The notes under the pieces were generated by a model that was not told the DNA's origin, searched no databases, and saw only the letters and a program-made list of their open reading frames with translations. This document shows, piece by piece, positions 1-7,927 of a stretch of DNA of 64,000 nt; position 1 is the first letter of the stretch, and each line of letters opens with the position of its first letter. The stretch comes from UBA1206 sp045600105 (GTDB taxonomy: Bacteria > Bacillota > Clostridia > Oscillospirales > CAG-382): the NCBI GenBank assembly GCA_045600105.1, contig JAZRXG010000007.1, positions 1 to 64,000 on the forward strand, written 5' to 3'. Position numbers and translations under genes: made by a program.

Positions 1-266
1 TTCGCTAACTCTTGTTATATTTTTCCTCCCCCCTCAAAAAATTTTATCCTTTGAGGGGCTTTTCGTCATGCTCTTTTTGCTTCTATTAAAATCTTATATC
101 TTTTTTCAAAAAGTTCTTGACTTTTAATAGTTAGTCACCTCGGAAAATAAATCAAATCGTTCAAAAAAACAAGGCAAACCCACTTTGATAAAGTGCGCCT
201 GCCCCGTTTACGGTTATTACTTCGTATTACACGCCAAGCACCTTTTAACGAGGCGGCGTTTGCGGA
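1..266. other. Intergenic edge region with a hairpin
   Basis: No convincing gene is visible here. Positions 30-38 and 50-58 form a 9-bp stem (CCCCTCAAA / TTTGAGGGG) with an 11-nt loop. On the plus strand it is followed by CTTTT. On the minus strand the stem runs into GGGGGGAGG, which resembles a ribosome site for a minus-strand gene lying beyond the window edge. The hairpin could therefore be a terminator or a leader structure masking that site; the edge prevents a decision. Confidence 0.4.
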
Positions 267-665
267 TCATTCCGCGGCGGATTCTTCTGATGTTTCGGAA
301 ACTTCTTCAGACGCTGCCGAGGAAGCTTCCTCGGAAGCTGCCTCGGAAGCTGCCTCGGAAGCCGGTTCGGAAGTGACTGCGGAAGTCTCGGGCTTGTTGT
401 TTATGGAGTTGTTCTCGTTTTTGTCGGTGGTACCGATGATGAACATAAGAAGAACGAGAACGCCGAATGCTATTGCGACGATGGCGGTAGCGAGCTGAAG
501 GAGTTTTTCCTTGGATTTGCCCTTGTTTTTGCCGTAGTAAGAATCGGTCTTACCGGTAAGGGTGCCGCTCAGTCCTCTCTGGTTGGATTTCTGGAACATG
601 ATGAGCAGAATGAGTGCCACTGCCATTGCGAGAAGAAGTGCGCCTACGATGTATTGAACGACCAT
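267..665 (-). CDS. secG: Preprotein translocase subunit SecG with acidic C-terminal extension
   Basis: SecG is the small non-essential subunit of the SecYEG protein-export channel in the cytoplasmic membrane. The 132-residue product has the SecG layout: an N-terminal membrane helix (about 2-25), a short polar loop containing GLSGTLTG (about 31-38), and a second membrane helix (about 57-80). SecG is usually only 75-80 residues. Residues about 95-132 are an extra Ala/Ser/Glu-rich tail built from SEAA/SEEA-type repeats, encoded by near-identical 12-15 bp DNA repeats at about 295-375. The ribosome site CGGAGG sits just upstream of ATG 665. In many Firmicutes secG precedes rnr; that neighbour would lie off the window to the left. 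Confidence 0.9.
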   Translation of the reverse strand: MVVQYIVGALLLAMAVALILLIMFQKSNQRGLSGTLTGKTDSYYGKNKGKSKEKLLQLATAIVAIAFGVLVLLMFIIGTTDKNENNSINNKPETSAVTSEPASEAASEAASEEASSAASEEVSETSEESAAE

Positions 666-791
666 TTTTGTTTTCCTCCGAAATATTTAATCAAAAAACC
701 GATGCTTTGGTTTGCGTCAGCCGACGCTCAGATAAATATATCATATAATTTACGATTTTACAAGGGGATTTTTGAAAAATTCGTAAATTAT

Positions 792-2252
792 TCATTTTTT
801 CTTTTCGTTATTTTCGCTTTTTTGGTTTTTGCCCTGCTTTTTTGCCGCGTCCCGCTGCTTTGCGCGCTCTTTTTTCTGCGCGTTTGCGTTGCATCTGATA
901 ATTATACGGTAAACGAAGCAGCCGAGCAGCAGGATGAGATAGCCCACGAAGATGTAAAAGATGACCTTTATGACCGTTCTCAGCCATTTGCTCTTTAAGA
1001 ATTTTTTGAATTTATCGAAAAGGTCGAGTATCTTGCTCTTTTCGACCGCGTTCGCGGTGACGATGGGGACCGACGCGATAATCTTGCCGTCGTATCTGAG
1101 ACTCAGCGTTCCCACGACGGTATCCTTGGCGACGGGCGCTTCGAGAAAATCGGAATCGAACGAGGTCTCTTTTATGACGTCGGTCATGACGATGTCCTTG
1201 GGGAGCAGCATGTTGACTTCCTCGGCGGTCACGCAGCTTACGTGGTCAACGTTGTCGCCGGCGGTCCTGACGGGAAGCTCGCCGATTATCTGACCGGCTT
1301 CGATGAGGTTTATGTATCCGAACGACGTCGTTGCCCATTCGATGGTCTTTCTGACGTCTTCGTATGCGTTGCCGGCGGGGAACGAACGGGTGCCGTCGTT
1401 CTTTCTGTCTTCTCCGGGTGCGTTCATCACGACGAAAACGTAGCTGTAACCGTCGCTTTCGGCAGAAGTGATGAGGCAGTAGCCGCCGCTTTCGCTTGCC
1501 TGACCCGCGATCATGCCTCTGACGCCGCGCGTGTAGTAGTCGGTGATGAGCGATTTTGAAAGCAGGTAGTTCTTGGTGTGGAGCGTGCCGCCTCCGAGGG
1601 TGTACGAGGGCTGCTCGGAAATTTTCAGCAGATCGTTGTATTTATAGAACGCCGACGCAACAGTCGCGACGTCATGCGCGGTGGTGTATGCGACTCCGTT
1701 TCCGGGCTTCATTTCGGGGCTTACTATGCCGTAAAGTCCCACGGGATCGGCGTAATGCGTGTTGGTGCAGCCCAAAGACGCCGCTTTTTCGTTCATTCTC
1801 GTCACGAAAAGGGGAATGTCGCCTTTGGAAGCGTAGTACGCGAGCGTGAAGCAGGCGTCGTTGGCGGAAGAAATGAGCGTGCCCATCAGAAGCTGGCGCA
1901 CCGTGTATGTCTCTCCGGGGCTGAGCCCGAGCATGGGCGCCGAAACGCTCGTGCTGCCGACGTTTTCTTTGCTCAGCACCTCGGCGGGAACGGTGACGAC
2001 GGCGTCGAGGTTGTCGAGCATATCGAACGCGATCATTGACGTCATCAGCTTGGCGGATACCGTCGGCGTGACGTATAAGTCGGCGTTGCCCGTGTCAAAC
2101 AGTACCTGATCGGTGTTGACGCTGCGGATGACGACCATATTCCCGCTCGTGATGACGGGTTTCGCCGTATCGGCGGAAGCGAAAATGCCGAACAGCGAAA
2201 CTATCAGGGACAGCAGGAGAAACAGCGAAATATATCTTTTTCCGTTTTTCAT
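792..2252 (-). CDS. D-Ala-D-Ala carboxypeptidase-like (S11) protein lacking catalytic residues
   Basis: The 486-residue product has the DacF/PBP5-type peptidase S11 layout: signal peptide (1-28), transpeptidase-like domain (about 30-310), a beta-rich C-terminal region, and a C-terminal membrane helix (about 426-452) with a Lys-rich cytoplasmic tail. S11 enzymes trim the terminal D-Ala of peptidoglycan stem peptides using SxxK, SxN and KTG motifs. Here SxN survives (SAN, 129-131). At SxxK the sequence is PTVSAK: Lys68 is kept but the nucleophile position (65) is Val. The KTG box is IAG (248-250), so its Lys is gone. Either the protein is a non-catalytic peptidoglycan-binding paralogue or Ser66 shifted by one residue. 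Fold assignment is confident; activity is doubtful. Confidence 0.85.
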   Translation of the reverse strand: MKNGKRYISLFLLLSLIVSLFGIFASADTAKPVITSGNMVVIRSVNTDQVLFDTGNADLYVTPTVSAKLMTSMIAFDMLDNLDAVVTVPAEVLSKENVGSTSVSAPMLGLSPGETYTVRQLLMGTLISSANDACFTLAYYASKGDIPLFVTRMNEKAASLGCTNTHYADPVGLYGIVSPEMKPGNGVAYTTAHDVATVASAFYKYNDLLKISEQPSYTLGGGTLHTKNYLLSKSLITDYYTRGVRGMIAGQASESGGYCLITSAESDGYSYVFVVMNAPGEDRKNDGTRSFPAGNAYEDVRKTIEWATTSFGYINLIEAGQIIGELPVRTAGDNVDHVSCVTAEEVNMLLPKDIVMTDVIKETSFDSDFLEAPVAKDTVVGTLSLRYDGKIIASVPIVTANAVEKSKILDLFDKFKKFLKSKWLRTVIKVIFYIFVGYLILLLGCFVYRIIIRCNANAQKKERAKQRDAAKKQGKNQKSENNEKKK

Positions 2253-2305
2253 GTCAGCCCCTCTTTCGTTTTTTTATATATTACCATAAATTTTTTACCC
2301 TTTTG

Positions 2306-3214
2306 TTAACCGCGTGCAAAATATTCTTTCACGTCTTCAACGTCTTTTGCGATGGCGTCCCCGAGCTCGGAAAGCGACGCGAACTTTTTTTCATCCCGTA
2401 TTTTTTTGAGAAGCGTGGTCTTTATCTTTTTGCCGTAAAGCTCGCCTACGTCACCGAAAACGTGCGTTTCGCATACGGCACCTCCGTTTTCCGTGACCGT
2501 GGGCTTGACGCCTACGTCGGCGACACCGTTGAAGACGACGCCGTCTATCTCGCATCTGCAGGCGTAAACGCCGAACGACGGAACGGGAAAACCTTCGGGA
2601 AAGCGCTGGTTCACGGTGGGGAACCCGAGCGTTCTGCCGATATGTCTGCCGTTTTCCACGGTGAGAGTGAACGAATAGTCGTATCCGAGCAGCAGCGACG
2701 CTTTTTCCATATCGCCGTCGGCAACGTATTTGCGTATCAGAGTCGACGACACGATCTCGCCTCCGACCGTCACGGGCGGGAAAACGGTCACCGTCCTTCC
2801 GTGCTTTTCAAGCAGGGCCTTCAGCGTTTCGGCGTTTCCGCGCCTTCCGGCGCCGAACATAAAGTCGTAGCCGCACACGACGCGCTTCGCGTTGAAACGT
2901 CCGACGAGCACGCTTTCCGCGAAGACCTCGGGGGTCATGCCGCGGTACGCCGCGAAATCGGCGGTATAAACGCCGTCGGCACCGCATTTTTCGAGCAGTC
3001 TCAGCTTTTCGGACTGCGTGGACAGCATTTTTGAATATTCGTTTTTGGGGGTTTCGGCAAACGTAAAGACGATGAGCGGCACGTTTTCGGCGAGGGATAC
3101 GGCCTTTGCTTTCGCAAGCAGGGAAGCGTGGCCGACGTGAACTCCGTCGAAGACGCCGATCGCCATTACGCATCCGTTTTCAAACGGCAGGTCGTTGTTG
3201 GTGATGATTTTCAT
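2306..3214 (-). CDS. ribF: Bifunctional riboflavin kinase / FMN adenylyltransferase
   Basis: RibF makes FMN from riboflavin and then FAD from FMN, in the cytoplasm. The 302-residue length is normal. The N-terminal adenylyltransferase domain shows GVFDGVHVGH (about 21-30) and a STLIRKY motif (about 158-164). The C-terminal flavokinase domain shows GRTLGFPTVN (about 193-202), GVADVGVKPT and a distal Glu-rich region. The ATG at 3214 is the natural start although its ribosome site (GGAAAAAAAC) is weak. A consensus minus-strand promoter lies just upstream. FMN made here would feed the Rnf flavinylation system encoded later in the window. Confidence 0.95.
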   Translation of the reverse strand: MKIITNNDLPFENGCVMAIGVFDGVHVGHASLLAKAKAVSLAENVPLIVFTFAETPKNEYSKMLSTQSEKLRLLEKCGADGVYTADFAAYRGMTPEVFAESVLVGRFNAKRVVCGYDFMFGAGRRGNAETLKALLEKHGRTVTVFPPVTVGGEIVSSTLIRKYVADGDMEKASLLLGYDYSFTLTVENGRHIGRTLGFPTVNQRFPEGFPVPSFGVYACRCEIDGVVFNGVADVGVKPTVTENGGAVCETHVFGDVGELYGKKIKTTLLKKIRDEKKFASLSELGDAIAKDVEDVKEYFARG

Positions 3215-3252
3215 GTTTTTTTCCGGATGGTTTCATAATCTTACATTATATA

Positions 3253-3280
3253 ATTATATACCGCCTTTCGCGTTTGTCAA
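3253..3280 (-). promoter_or_regulatory. Sigma-A promoter of ribF
   Basis: On the minus strand TTGACA (3275-3280) and TATAAT (3253-3258) are separated by 16 bp and lie about 40 bp upstream of the ribF start. Confidence 0.7.
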
Positions 3281-3398
3281 TAAGGAGTATGAAAAAAGCG
3301 CCGCAAAACCGCAAAATGAACGGAAATTGTAAACAAACGCGCGTTTTCGTATGAGAAACGTTATTGAAGGCATACTAAACGCAAAGGAAGTGTTGTTT

Positions 3399-5510
3399 AT
3401 GGCAGAGTATTCCTGCGTAATACTCGCGGGCGGAAAAGGCGAGAGGCTGTATCCGATCACGCGGAAAAGGGCAAAGCCGCTCTGCGTCATCGGCGGCGAA
3501 AGCTGCCTTGCGCGGTGCATCAGAAGCGCACGGTCCCTCGGCATCACCGACGTGGCGGTGACGGCGTGCTGCATGGCGGACGAGATAAAAAAAGAAGCGT
3601 CTCGCTTTGACGGCGTGAAGGTCTTCACCGAGCAGACGCCGCTCGGGAGTGCGGGCGGTGTCGCCGCGGTCTCGGACGGAAAAAAGTCGGTCCTCGTTCA
3701 GAGCGGCGACGGAGTGCACGGCTTCGACCTCGGAAAACTCATCGATTTTCACGAAAAAGGCGGTTTTATCTGCACCGTGGCGGTCACGAAGACCGAATTT
3801 CCCACCGAGTACGGCGTTGTCAGGGCAAAAGACGGCGTCGTGACGTCGTTCGACGAAAAGCCGTTCTGGTATCGGGTGCGGAGCGACCTCGTCAACACGG
3901 GCATATACGTTCTGTCGCCCGAGGCGGTGAGCCTTATCCCAAAAGGGAAAAAGTACGATTTCTCGCGCGATCTGTTCCCGCTCCTTTTTGAAAAAGGCGA
4001 AAAGATCGGCTGCGTCGAGCTCGAAGGCTACTGGTGCGACATCGGGACGCCCGAGTCGTTCTATAACTGCGCGATGCGCTTTTCGGACGGCGTGAACGAC
4101 GTGTCGCCGTCGGCCTCCATCGCGGGCAGCGCTTTCGTGACTTCGTCTGTCGTGATGGAAAACGTGAAAATAGGCGAAGGCTCGGTCGTTGACGGCGCGG
4201 TGATATGCGAAAACGTCGTCATCGGGCGCGATGTGCTAATCCCCGAAGGGTGCGTCATCGGCGCGGACACCGTCATCGGCGACGACGCCGTGCTTGGCAG
4301 AAACGTGGTGCTCGACGCGGACACGAATATAAAAGAAGGAGAAAGTGTTATGAGAAACATCGGTTTCGGTTCCGAAAGGCGGGTCCTTTTCGAGCGCGAT
4401 AACGGCGACGCGGGCATCTACGGCAGGTCTTTTCTGCCGTCGGACGCCTTCACGCTCGGCTCGGCTGTTGCGTCCTTTGCCGAAAACAAAAAAATCGGCG
4501 TCGTTTCAGACGGCAGCGAAATGAGCGAGCTGCTTTGCGGCGAGTTCGGCGACGGCGTGCGCTACGGAGGCGGCTCGCTTTACGTCCTCGGCAGCGGTTT
4601 TTCTTCTCTCGCGTCGTTCTGCGCCGTCGAATACTCTCTCGGTCACGCCGTTTTTGTGGGCGTTGACGAAAAATGCCGCGTCACGCTTCATATTTATTCT
4701 TCGAACGGCATGAGCCTTACGTCTTCCGAGGCTCACGGCATAAAGAACGTCTTCTTGCGAGGCGGCGGAGAAGCGCGTCCGATAGTCAAAACGACCGTCC
4801 CGTGCGATTTCGATTCGCCTCTTTATCTCTATTCGACCCGCCTGCTCGCGCAGTCGCCTTCACTCGACGGCTTTTCCGTTTCGGTCGAAAACGGCGGAAG
4901 AGCGTCGGAAGTGCTTTACGCGGTGGTGAAAAAGCTGGGCGCGGACACGTCGCACGACGGGCTGCCGCGCGTGAACGTCTGCGACAGCGGAAGATCTGCC
5001 GAAGCCGTGACCGAAAGCGGGAAAAAGCTCGGCAAATGGCAGCTTCTCTGCTTCCTGCTCGGGGAAGTGGCGCTATATCGGCGCAATCTTTTCGTCCCCT
5101 ACGACACGCCGCTGACCGTGACGCGGTACGTCGCCGAAAAAGGGGCGTCCTGCGTCCGCGACGACGAAAAGGCGAAGGACGTCTGCTTCCGCGACGGATG
5201 CTTCATGGCGCTCACCGTCATCGATCTGCTCAAACGAAAAGGGATGACCTTTGACGACCTCGCGGCAAATATTCCCGAATTTATCGTAAAAAGCTCCGAA
5301 TACGACTATCCCGAGAGCAAAAAAGCCGAAAAAACGCGGCTTCTCTGCGAGGAATGCGGCGGCAGCGACCCCGTTTTCGCGCTCGAGCACGGTTTCGTGC
5401 GGTTTTTCCCGTCGTCTGCCGGCGGTTTCCGCGTCATTACCGAGGCGACGGGCAGCGAGTTTTCGGATGAACTGTTTGATTTCGCTTTGAAAAAGCTCGG
5501 AGAAAAATAA
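3399..5510 (+). CDS. Sugar-phosphate nucleotidyltransferase fused to a degenerate phosphomannomutase-like domain
   Basis: The start at ATG 3399 is chosen because AAGGAAG lies 8 nt upstream; an earlier in-frame ATG at 3351 has no ribosome site. Product 703 residues. Residues about 5-230 are a nucleotidyltransferase: VILAGGKGERLYPITRKRAKP is represented by the GGKGER and KRAKP elements, with an acidic metal region at QSGDGVHG. Residues about 240-320 are hexapeptide repeats (left-handed beta-helix). The rest follows the order of a phosphohexomutase, but the active-site boxes are lost: the phosphoserine loop TASHNP reads IYSSNGMSL and the metal loop DGDxDR reads CDSGRSAEA. Fused proteins of this type are known as mannose-1-phosphate guanylyltransferase/phosphomannomutase-like. 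The synthetase half looks functional; the mutase half probably does not catalyse. Substrate unknown. Confidence 0.85.
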   Translation: MAEYSCVILAGGKGERLYPITRKRAKPLCVIGGESCLARCIRSARSLGITDVAVTACCMADEIKKEASRFDGVKVFTEQTPLGSAGGVAAVSDGKKSVLVQSGDGVHGFDLGKLIDFHEKGGFICTVAVTKTEFPTEYGVVRAKDGVVTSFDEKPFWYRVRSDLVNTGIYVLSPEAVSLIPKGKKYDFSRDLFPLLFEKGEKIGCVELEGYWCDIGTPESFYNCAMRFSDGVNDVSPSASIAGSAFVTSSVVMENVKIGEGSVVDGAVICENVVIGRDVLIPEGCVIGADTVIGDDAVLGRNVVLDADTNIKEGESVMRNIGFGSERRVLFERDNGDAGIYGRSFLPSDAFTLGSAVASFAENKKIGVVSDGSEMSELLCGEFGDGVRYGGGSLYVLGSGFSSLASFCAVEYSLGHAVFVGVDEKCRVTLHIYSSNGMSLTSSEAHGIKNVFLRGGGEARPIVKTTVPCDFDSPLYLYSTRLLAQSPSLDGFSVSVENGGRASEVLYAVVKKLGADTSHDGLPRVNVCDSGRSAEAVTESGKKLGKWQLLCFLLGEVALYRRNLFVPYDTPLTVTRYVAEKGASCVRDDEKAKDVCFRDGCFMALTVIDLLKRKGMTFDDLAANIPEFIVKSSEYDYPESKKAEKTRLLCEECGGSDPVFALEHGFVRFFPSSAGGFRVITEATGSEFSDELFDFALKKLGEK

Positions 5511-5514
5511 ACAA

Positions 5515-5552
5515 AAGAAGGGTTTCCGCACAGCAATGCGGAAATCCTTCTT
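5515..5552. terminator. Bidirectional terminator hairpin (recurring family)
   Basis: AAGAAGGGTTTCCGCA pairs with TGCGGAAATCCTTCTT around a 6-nt loop. It lies between two convergent genes and can serve both. Its arm sequence recurs in other terminators of this window. Confidence 0.85.
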
Positions 5553-5586
5553 TGATTTTCAAATGGAAATTGTCCTTGACGATTTC

Positions 5587-6324
5587 TTACGAAACGGTGA
5601 AAACCACGGTCAGCGTGCTGCCGTTCAGCGTGACGGCGGCAAAAATTGTGGGGTAATCATCCGAGCGTTTGTAAAGCTCAAAGACGTTATCCTCGTCGGT
5701 GCCGTCCCAGTTGCCGTTGTCGAAGGAAGTGATCACTTTGTCATAGAGATCGCTGTCGGCGTTCGCGCAGGTAACGGTGTGGGATGCCTTGTCGTAGGTG
5801 AAGGTGTAGTCGGAAACGCCGTAAATATCGTCTGCGGCGTAGCCGAGGTCGGCGAGGATCTGGTTGTAGGGCCACTTGCCGGCTTCATCCTTGCGGGTAA
5901 CGGTGATCATTTCCCCCGCGTAGGACACCTTGAGGTACACGGTGTCGGAAAGCCAGAAAAGGCGGTTTGCGAATCCGACGGATTCCAAACCGTTGACGTA
6001 TGCCATGACGTCGGAGGTTTCGGCGTCTGTGCAGGTGATGTTGATGCTGTTTTCGGAATCGTAAACGTCAAATCCGGAGCAGGCTCCCGTGAAAGCGGGG
6101 AATTCGAATTTGCCTTCGGTATAGGCGGCAAGGGCAGCAGCGGGCCAGCCGCCCTCGTCAGCGGGCTCACCCGAAGACGTTTCGACGGACGAAGCGGTGC
6201 TCGTATCGGTGCTTGCTTTGCTTTCGGCGCTTGTTTTGCTTTCGTTTCCGTTTTCATCGCTGCCGCAGGCGGCAAGAGAAACGACGAGAGACAGAACGAG
6301 AAGCAGGGTAATGATCTTTTTCAA
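5587..6324 (-). CDS. Lipoprotein of unknown function
   Basis: The product is a 245-residue lipoprotein, with the start placed at TTG 6324 because AAGGAG lies 9 nt upstream on the minus strand and the following sequence is an ideal lipoprotein signal. A longer reading upstream would run through the palindromic terminator of the next gene and is rejected. The signal ends in the lipobox LAAC (about 17-20), followed by a Ser/Thr/Glu-rich linker (about 25-60). The remainder is a soluble domain with alternating polar segments and no motif I recognise. It is probably anchored on the outer face of the membrane. Confidence 0.8.
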   Translation of the reverse strand: MKKIITLLLVLSLVVSLAACGSDENGNESKTSAESKASTDTSTASSVETSSGEPADEGGWPAAALAAYTEGKFEFPAFTGACSGFDVYDSENSINITCTDAETSDVMAYVNGLESVGFANRLFWLSDTVYLKVSYAGEMITVTRKDEAGKWPYNQILADLGYAADDIYGVSDYTFTYDKASHTVTCANADSDLYDKVITSFDNGNWDGTDEDNVFELYKRSDDYPTIFAAVTLNGSTLTVVFTVS

Positions 6325-6420
6325 TTTCGTTATCTCCTTATCACAATTTTTGTACATTGTCATTATATACCTTCTCCGCGGTAATTTCAAATGGAAATGT
6401 CCGCGAAAAAAGAATAAAAT

Positions 6421-6448
6421 AACGGTTCGTCCCGCGGGACGAACCGTT
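6421..6448 (-). terminator. Perfect 28-bp palindromic terminator
   Basis: The 28 bp are their own reverse complement (arms AACGGTTCGTCCC and GGGACGAACCGTT). On the minus strand the hairpin is followed by a T-rich tract, so it terminates the lipoprotein gene at 6470-6934. Confidence 0.85.
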
Positions 6449-6469
6449 ATGTCTGTTTGCTTTGCGTGA

Positions 6470-6934
6470 TTATTTCTTGAAAGAAATGACCATTTCAATT
6501 TCGGCTTCTACGCCTTCGGCTTCGCCGGACATGCTTACGTACATATCAAGGTCGTCGCCATTGACTTTGAAATAAACTTCGCCTTTAACTCCTTCTTCTA
6601 TCTCGCCCATAAGCTCGGTGAGAGCTTCTTTGTCGAGAACGAGCTTGCCGTCTTTTTCGGTGAAGGAGTATTCCGTGTCATCCATGTCATCGCCTTTGAA
6701 CTGGACCTTGCTGCCGTTGATGACAATAGCGGCGTTGGAGTCTTCCATATCGAGGAGATCTCCGGCGTCGAACATTTCGGAAAAGTCCTGACCGGCGATT
6801 TCGTACTTGTTGATCTTGGCGGATTTGTATTTGTATTCGCCATCGTATTTGCCGCCTTTGCCGCAGGAAGCGAGCGCGAAAACGCAGGATGCGATCATAG
6901 CGAGCGCAAGGATAAGGGATAATGCTTTTTTCAT
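6470..6934 (-). CDS. Small lipoprotein of unknown function
   Basis: The 154-residue product starts with a lipoprotein signal peptide and lipobox LASC (about 21-24). The mature part is acidic and beta-rich, with the pattern of small secreted binding proteins in which a short peptide repeat is scored against a charged KDGKL-type hairpin. No family is recognised with confidence. Its own promoter is upstream and a strong terminator follows, so it is a single-gene unit. The GC content and codon style match the surrounding core genes. Confidence 0.8.
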   Translation of the reverse strand: MKKALSLILALAMIASCVFALASCGKGGKYDGEYKYKSAKINKYEIAGQDFSEMFDAGDLLDMEDSNAAIVINGSKVQFKGDDMDDTEYSFTEKDGKLVLDKEALTELMGEIEEGVKGEVYFKVNGDDLDMYVSMSGEAEGVEAEIEMVISFKK

Positions 6935-6976
6935 AATGTACCTCCAAAAATTTTATATCACAAAGTGACTACAATG

Positions 6977-7005
6977 ATTATATTCCGCGTTTTCCGAAAT
7001 GTCAA
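6977..7005 (-). promoter_or_regulatory. Sigma-A promoter for lipoprotein gene
   Basis: Minus strand TTGACA (7000-7005), 17-bp spacer, TATAAT (6977-6982), about 40 bp upstream of the gene starting at 6934. Confidence 0.75.
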
Positions 7006-7028
7006 GCAAAATCGGCAAAAAAACTCGT

Positions 7029-7766
7029 TTATCTTCTTTTTCCTCTGCCGTACGGCGTGCGGTGGGATCTGTCCGGCATGCCTCTGCCCATCGGCGGACG
7101 CGGAGGCATAACGGGAGGGCGTCGGGGAGCCACGGGACGTCCGACGGGAGGCGTGCGGACGGCAGGCTGAGAAGAAACTTGATTCCTGAGAGCCGAATAC
7201 GGCGGATAAACCCCGTTGTCCAGCCCCTGCAGATATTCGGAAAGCGAAACGCCGAGTGAAGAAGCCGCGGCTTTTATCTCGGAGACCGACATTTTGTCGC
7301 CGAGTCTGTCGTCGTCTTCGCCTTTGCCGAAAAATCCGGCGATCGCGTCGACTACTCCGTCGTCCGACGACGCGTATTCGCGGATGAGCTCGTCACGGTC
7401 GAAAATGATGTTCTGCGCTTCGACTATCGGGTCGGGTATGTCGCGCGCGCTTTTGACGGGTATTTTTCCGCTTCCTTCGCGGAGCGCCGTGCCGCAGAAG
7501 TCGCATTTTGCGTTGTACGACGGGTTCGCGGCGTTGCAGGCGGGGCAATTCACGGTCCCGACGTCGTTTTCGTCGTTCACGACGACGTATTTCGTGTAGT
7601 ATTCGTTAAGGTGGTCGACGGTGTAGAGCCAGTCGGCGAGCGCTTCTTTATATGGTTTGCACTTATCGCAGCATCCGGGGCAGTATTTGCACTCGGACGA
7701 GCAGTTGTCGCACGGCTTTTTCGATTTTTTTGTTCCTCCGCCGAAAAGTTTTGAAAAAAACGACAT
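7029..7766 (-). CDS. Zinc-ribbon protein with Cys-rich head and Pro/Arg tail
   Basis: The product is 245 residues with no recognised enzyme domain. Residues about 18-42 contain nine closely spaced Cys (CDNC, CKYC, CCDKC). A canonical zinc ribbon follows (CPAC-N12-CDFC, about 74-91). The middle (about 95-190) is acidic and helical. The last 45 residues are rich in Pro, Arg and Gly, ending GRGKRR, and are probably disordered and basic. The Cys clusters suggest metal binding and the tail may bind nucleic acid or acidic partners, but this is inference. GGAGG precedes ATG 7766 and a consensus promoter lies further upstream. Confidence 0.75.
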   Translation of the reverse strand: MSFFSKLFGGGTKKSKKPCDNCSSECKYCPGCCDKCKPYKEALADWLYTVDHLNEYYTKYVVVNDENDVGTVNCPACNAANPSYNAKCDFCGTALREGSGKIPVKSARDIPDPIVEAQNIIFDRDELIREYASSDDGVVDAIAGFFGKGEDDDRLGDKMSVSEIKAAASSLGVSLSEYLQGLDNGVYPPYSALRNQVSSQPAVRTPPVGRPVAPRRPPVMPPRPPMGRGMPDRSHRTPYGRGKRR

Positions 7767-7796
7767 TTTTTCCGCCTCCAGTCTTTTACTGAAATA

Positions 7797-7825
7797 ATTA
7801 TATCACCGATATCGTCAAAAGTCAA
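7797..7825 (-). promoter_or_regulatory. Promoter of the zinc-ribbon gene
   Basis: Minus strand TTGACT (7820-7825), 17-bp spacer, TATAAT (7797-7802). Confidence 0.7.
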
Positions 7826-7866
7826 TGCGCCGCCCCACGGAACGGCGAAAATCGGCGCGAAATATG

Positions 7867-7894
7867 TTGACAACGTCGAATATTATATTATAAT
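7867..7894 (+). promoter_or_regulatory. Promoter of the GH172-type gene
   Basis: TTGACA (7867-7872), 16-bp spacer, TATAAT (7889-7894), 33 bp before the start codon at 7928. Confidence 0.75.
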
Positions 7895-7927
7895 GAAGAA
7901 AAAAGCGTTCAAAAGGGGAAAAAGCAT

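Noticed and set aside
6325..6498. Longer N-terminus for the lipoprotein gene at 5587
   Set aside because: The extra codons run through the palindromic terminator of the neighbouring gene; the TTG start with AAGGAG and the lipoprotein signal fit better.
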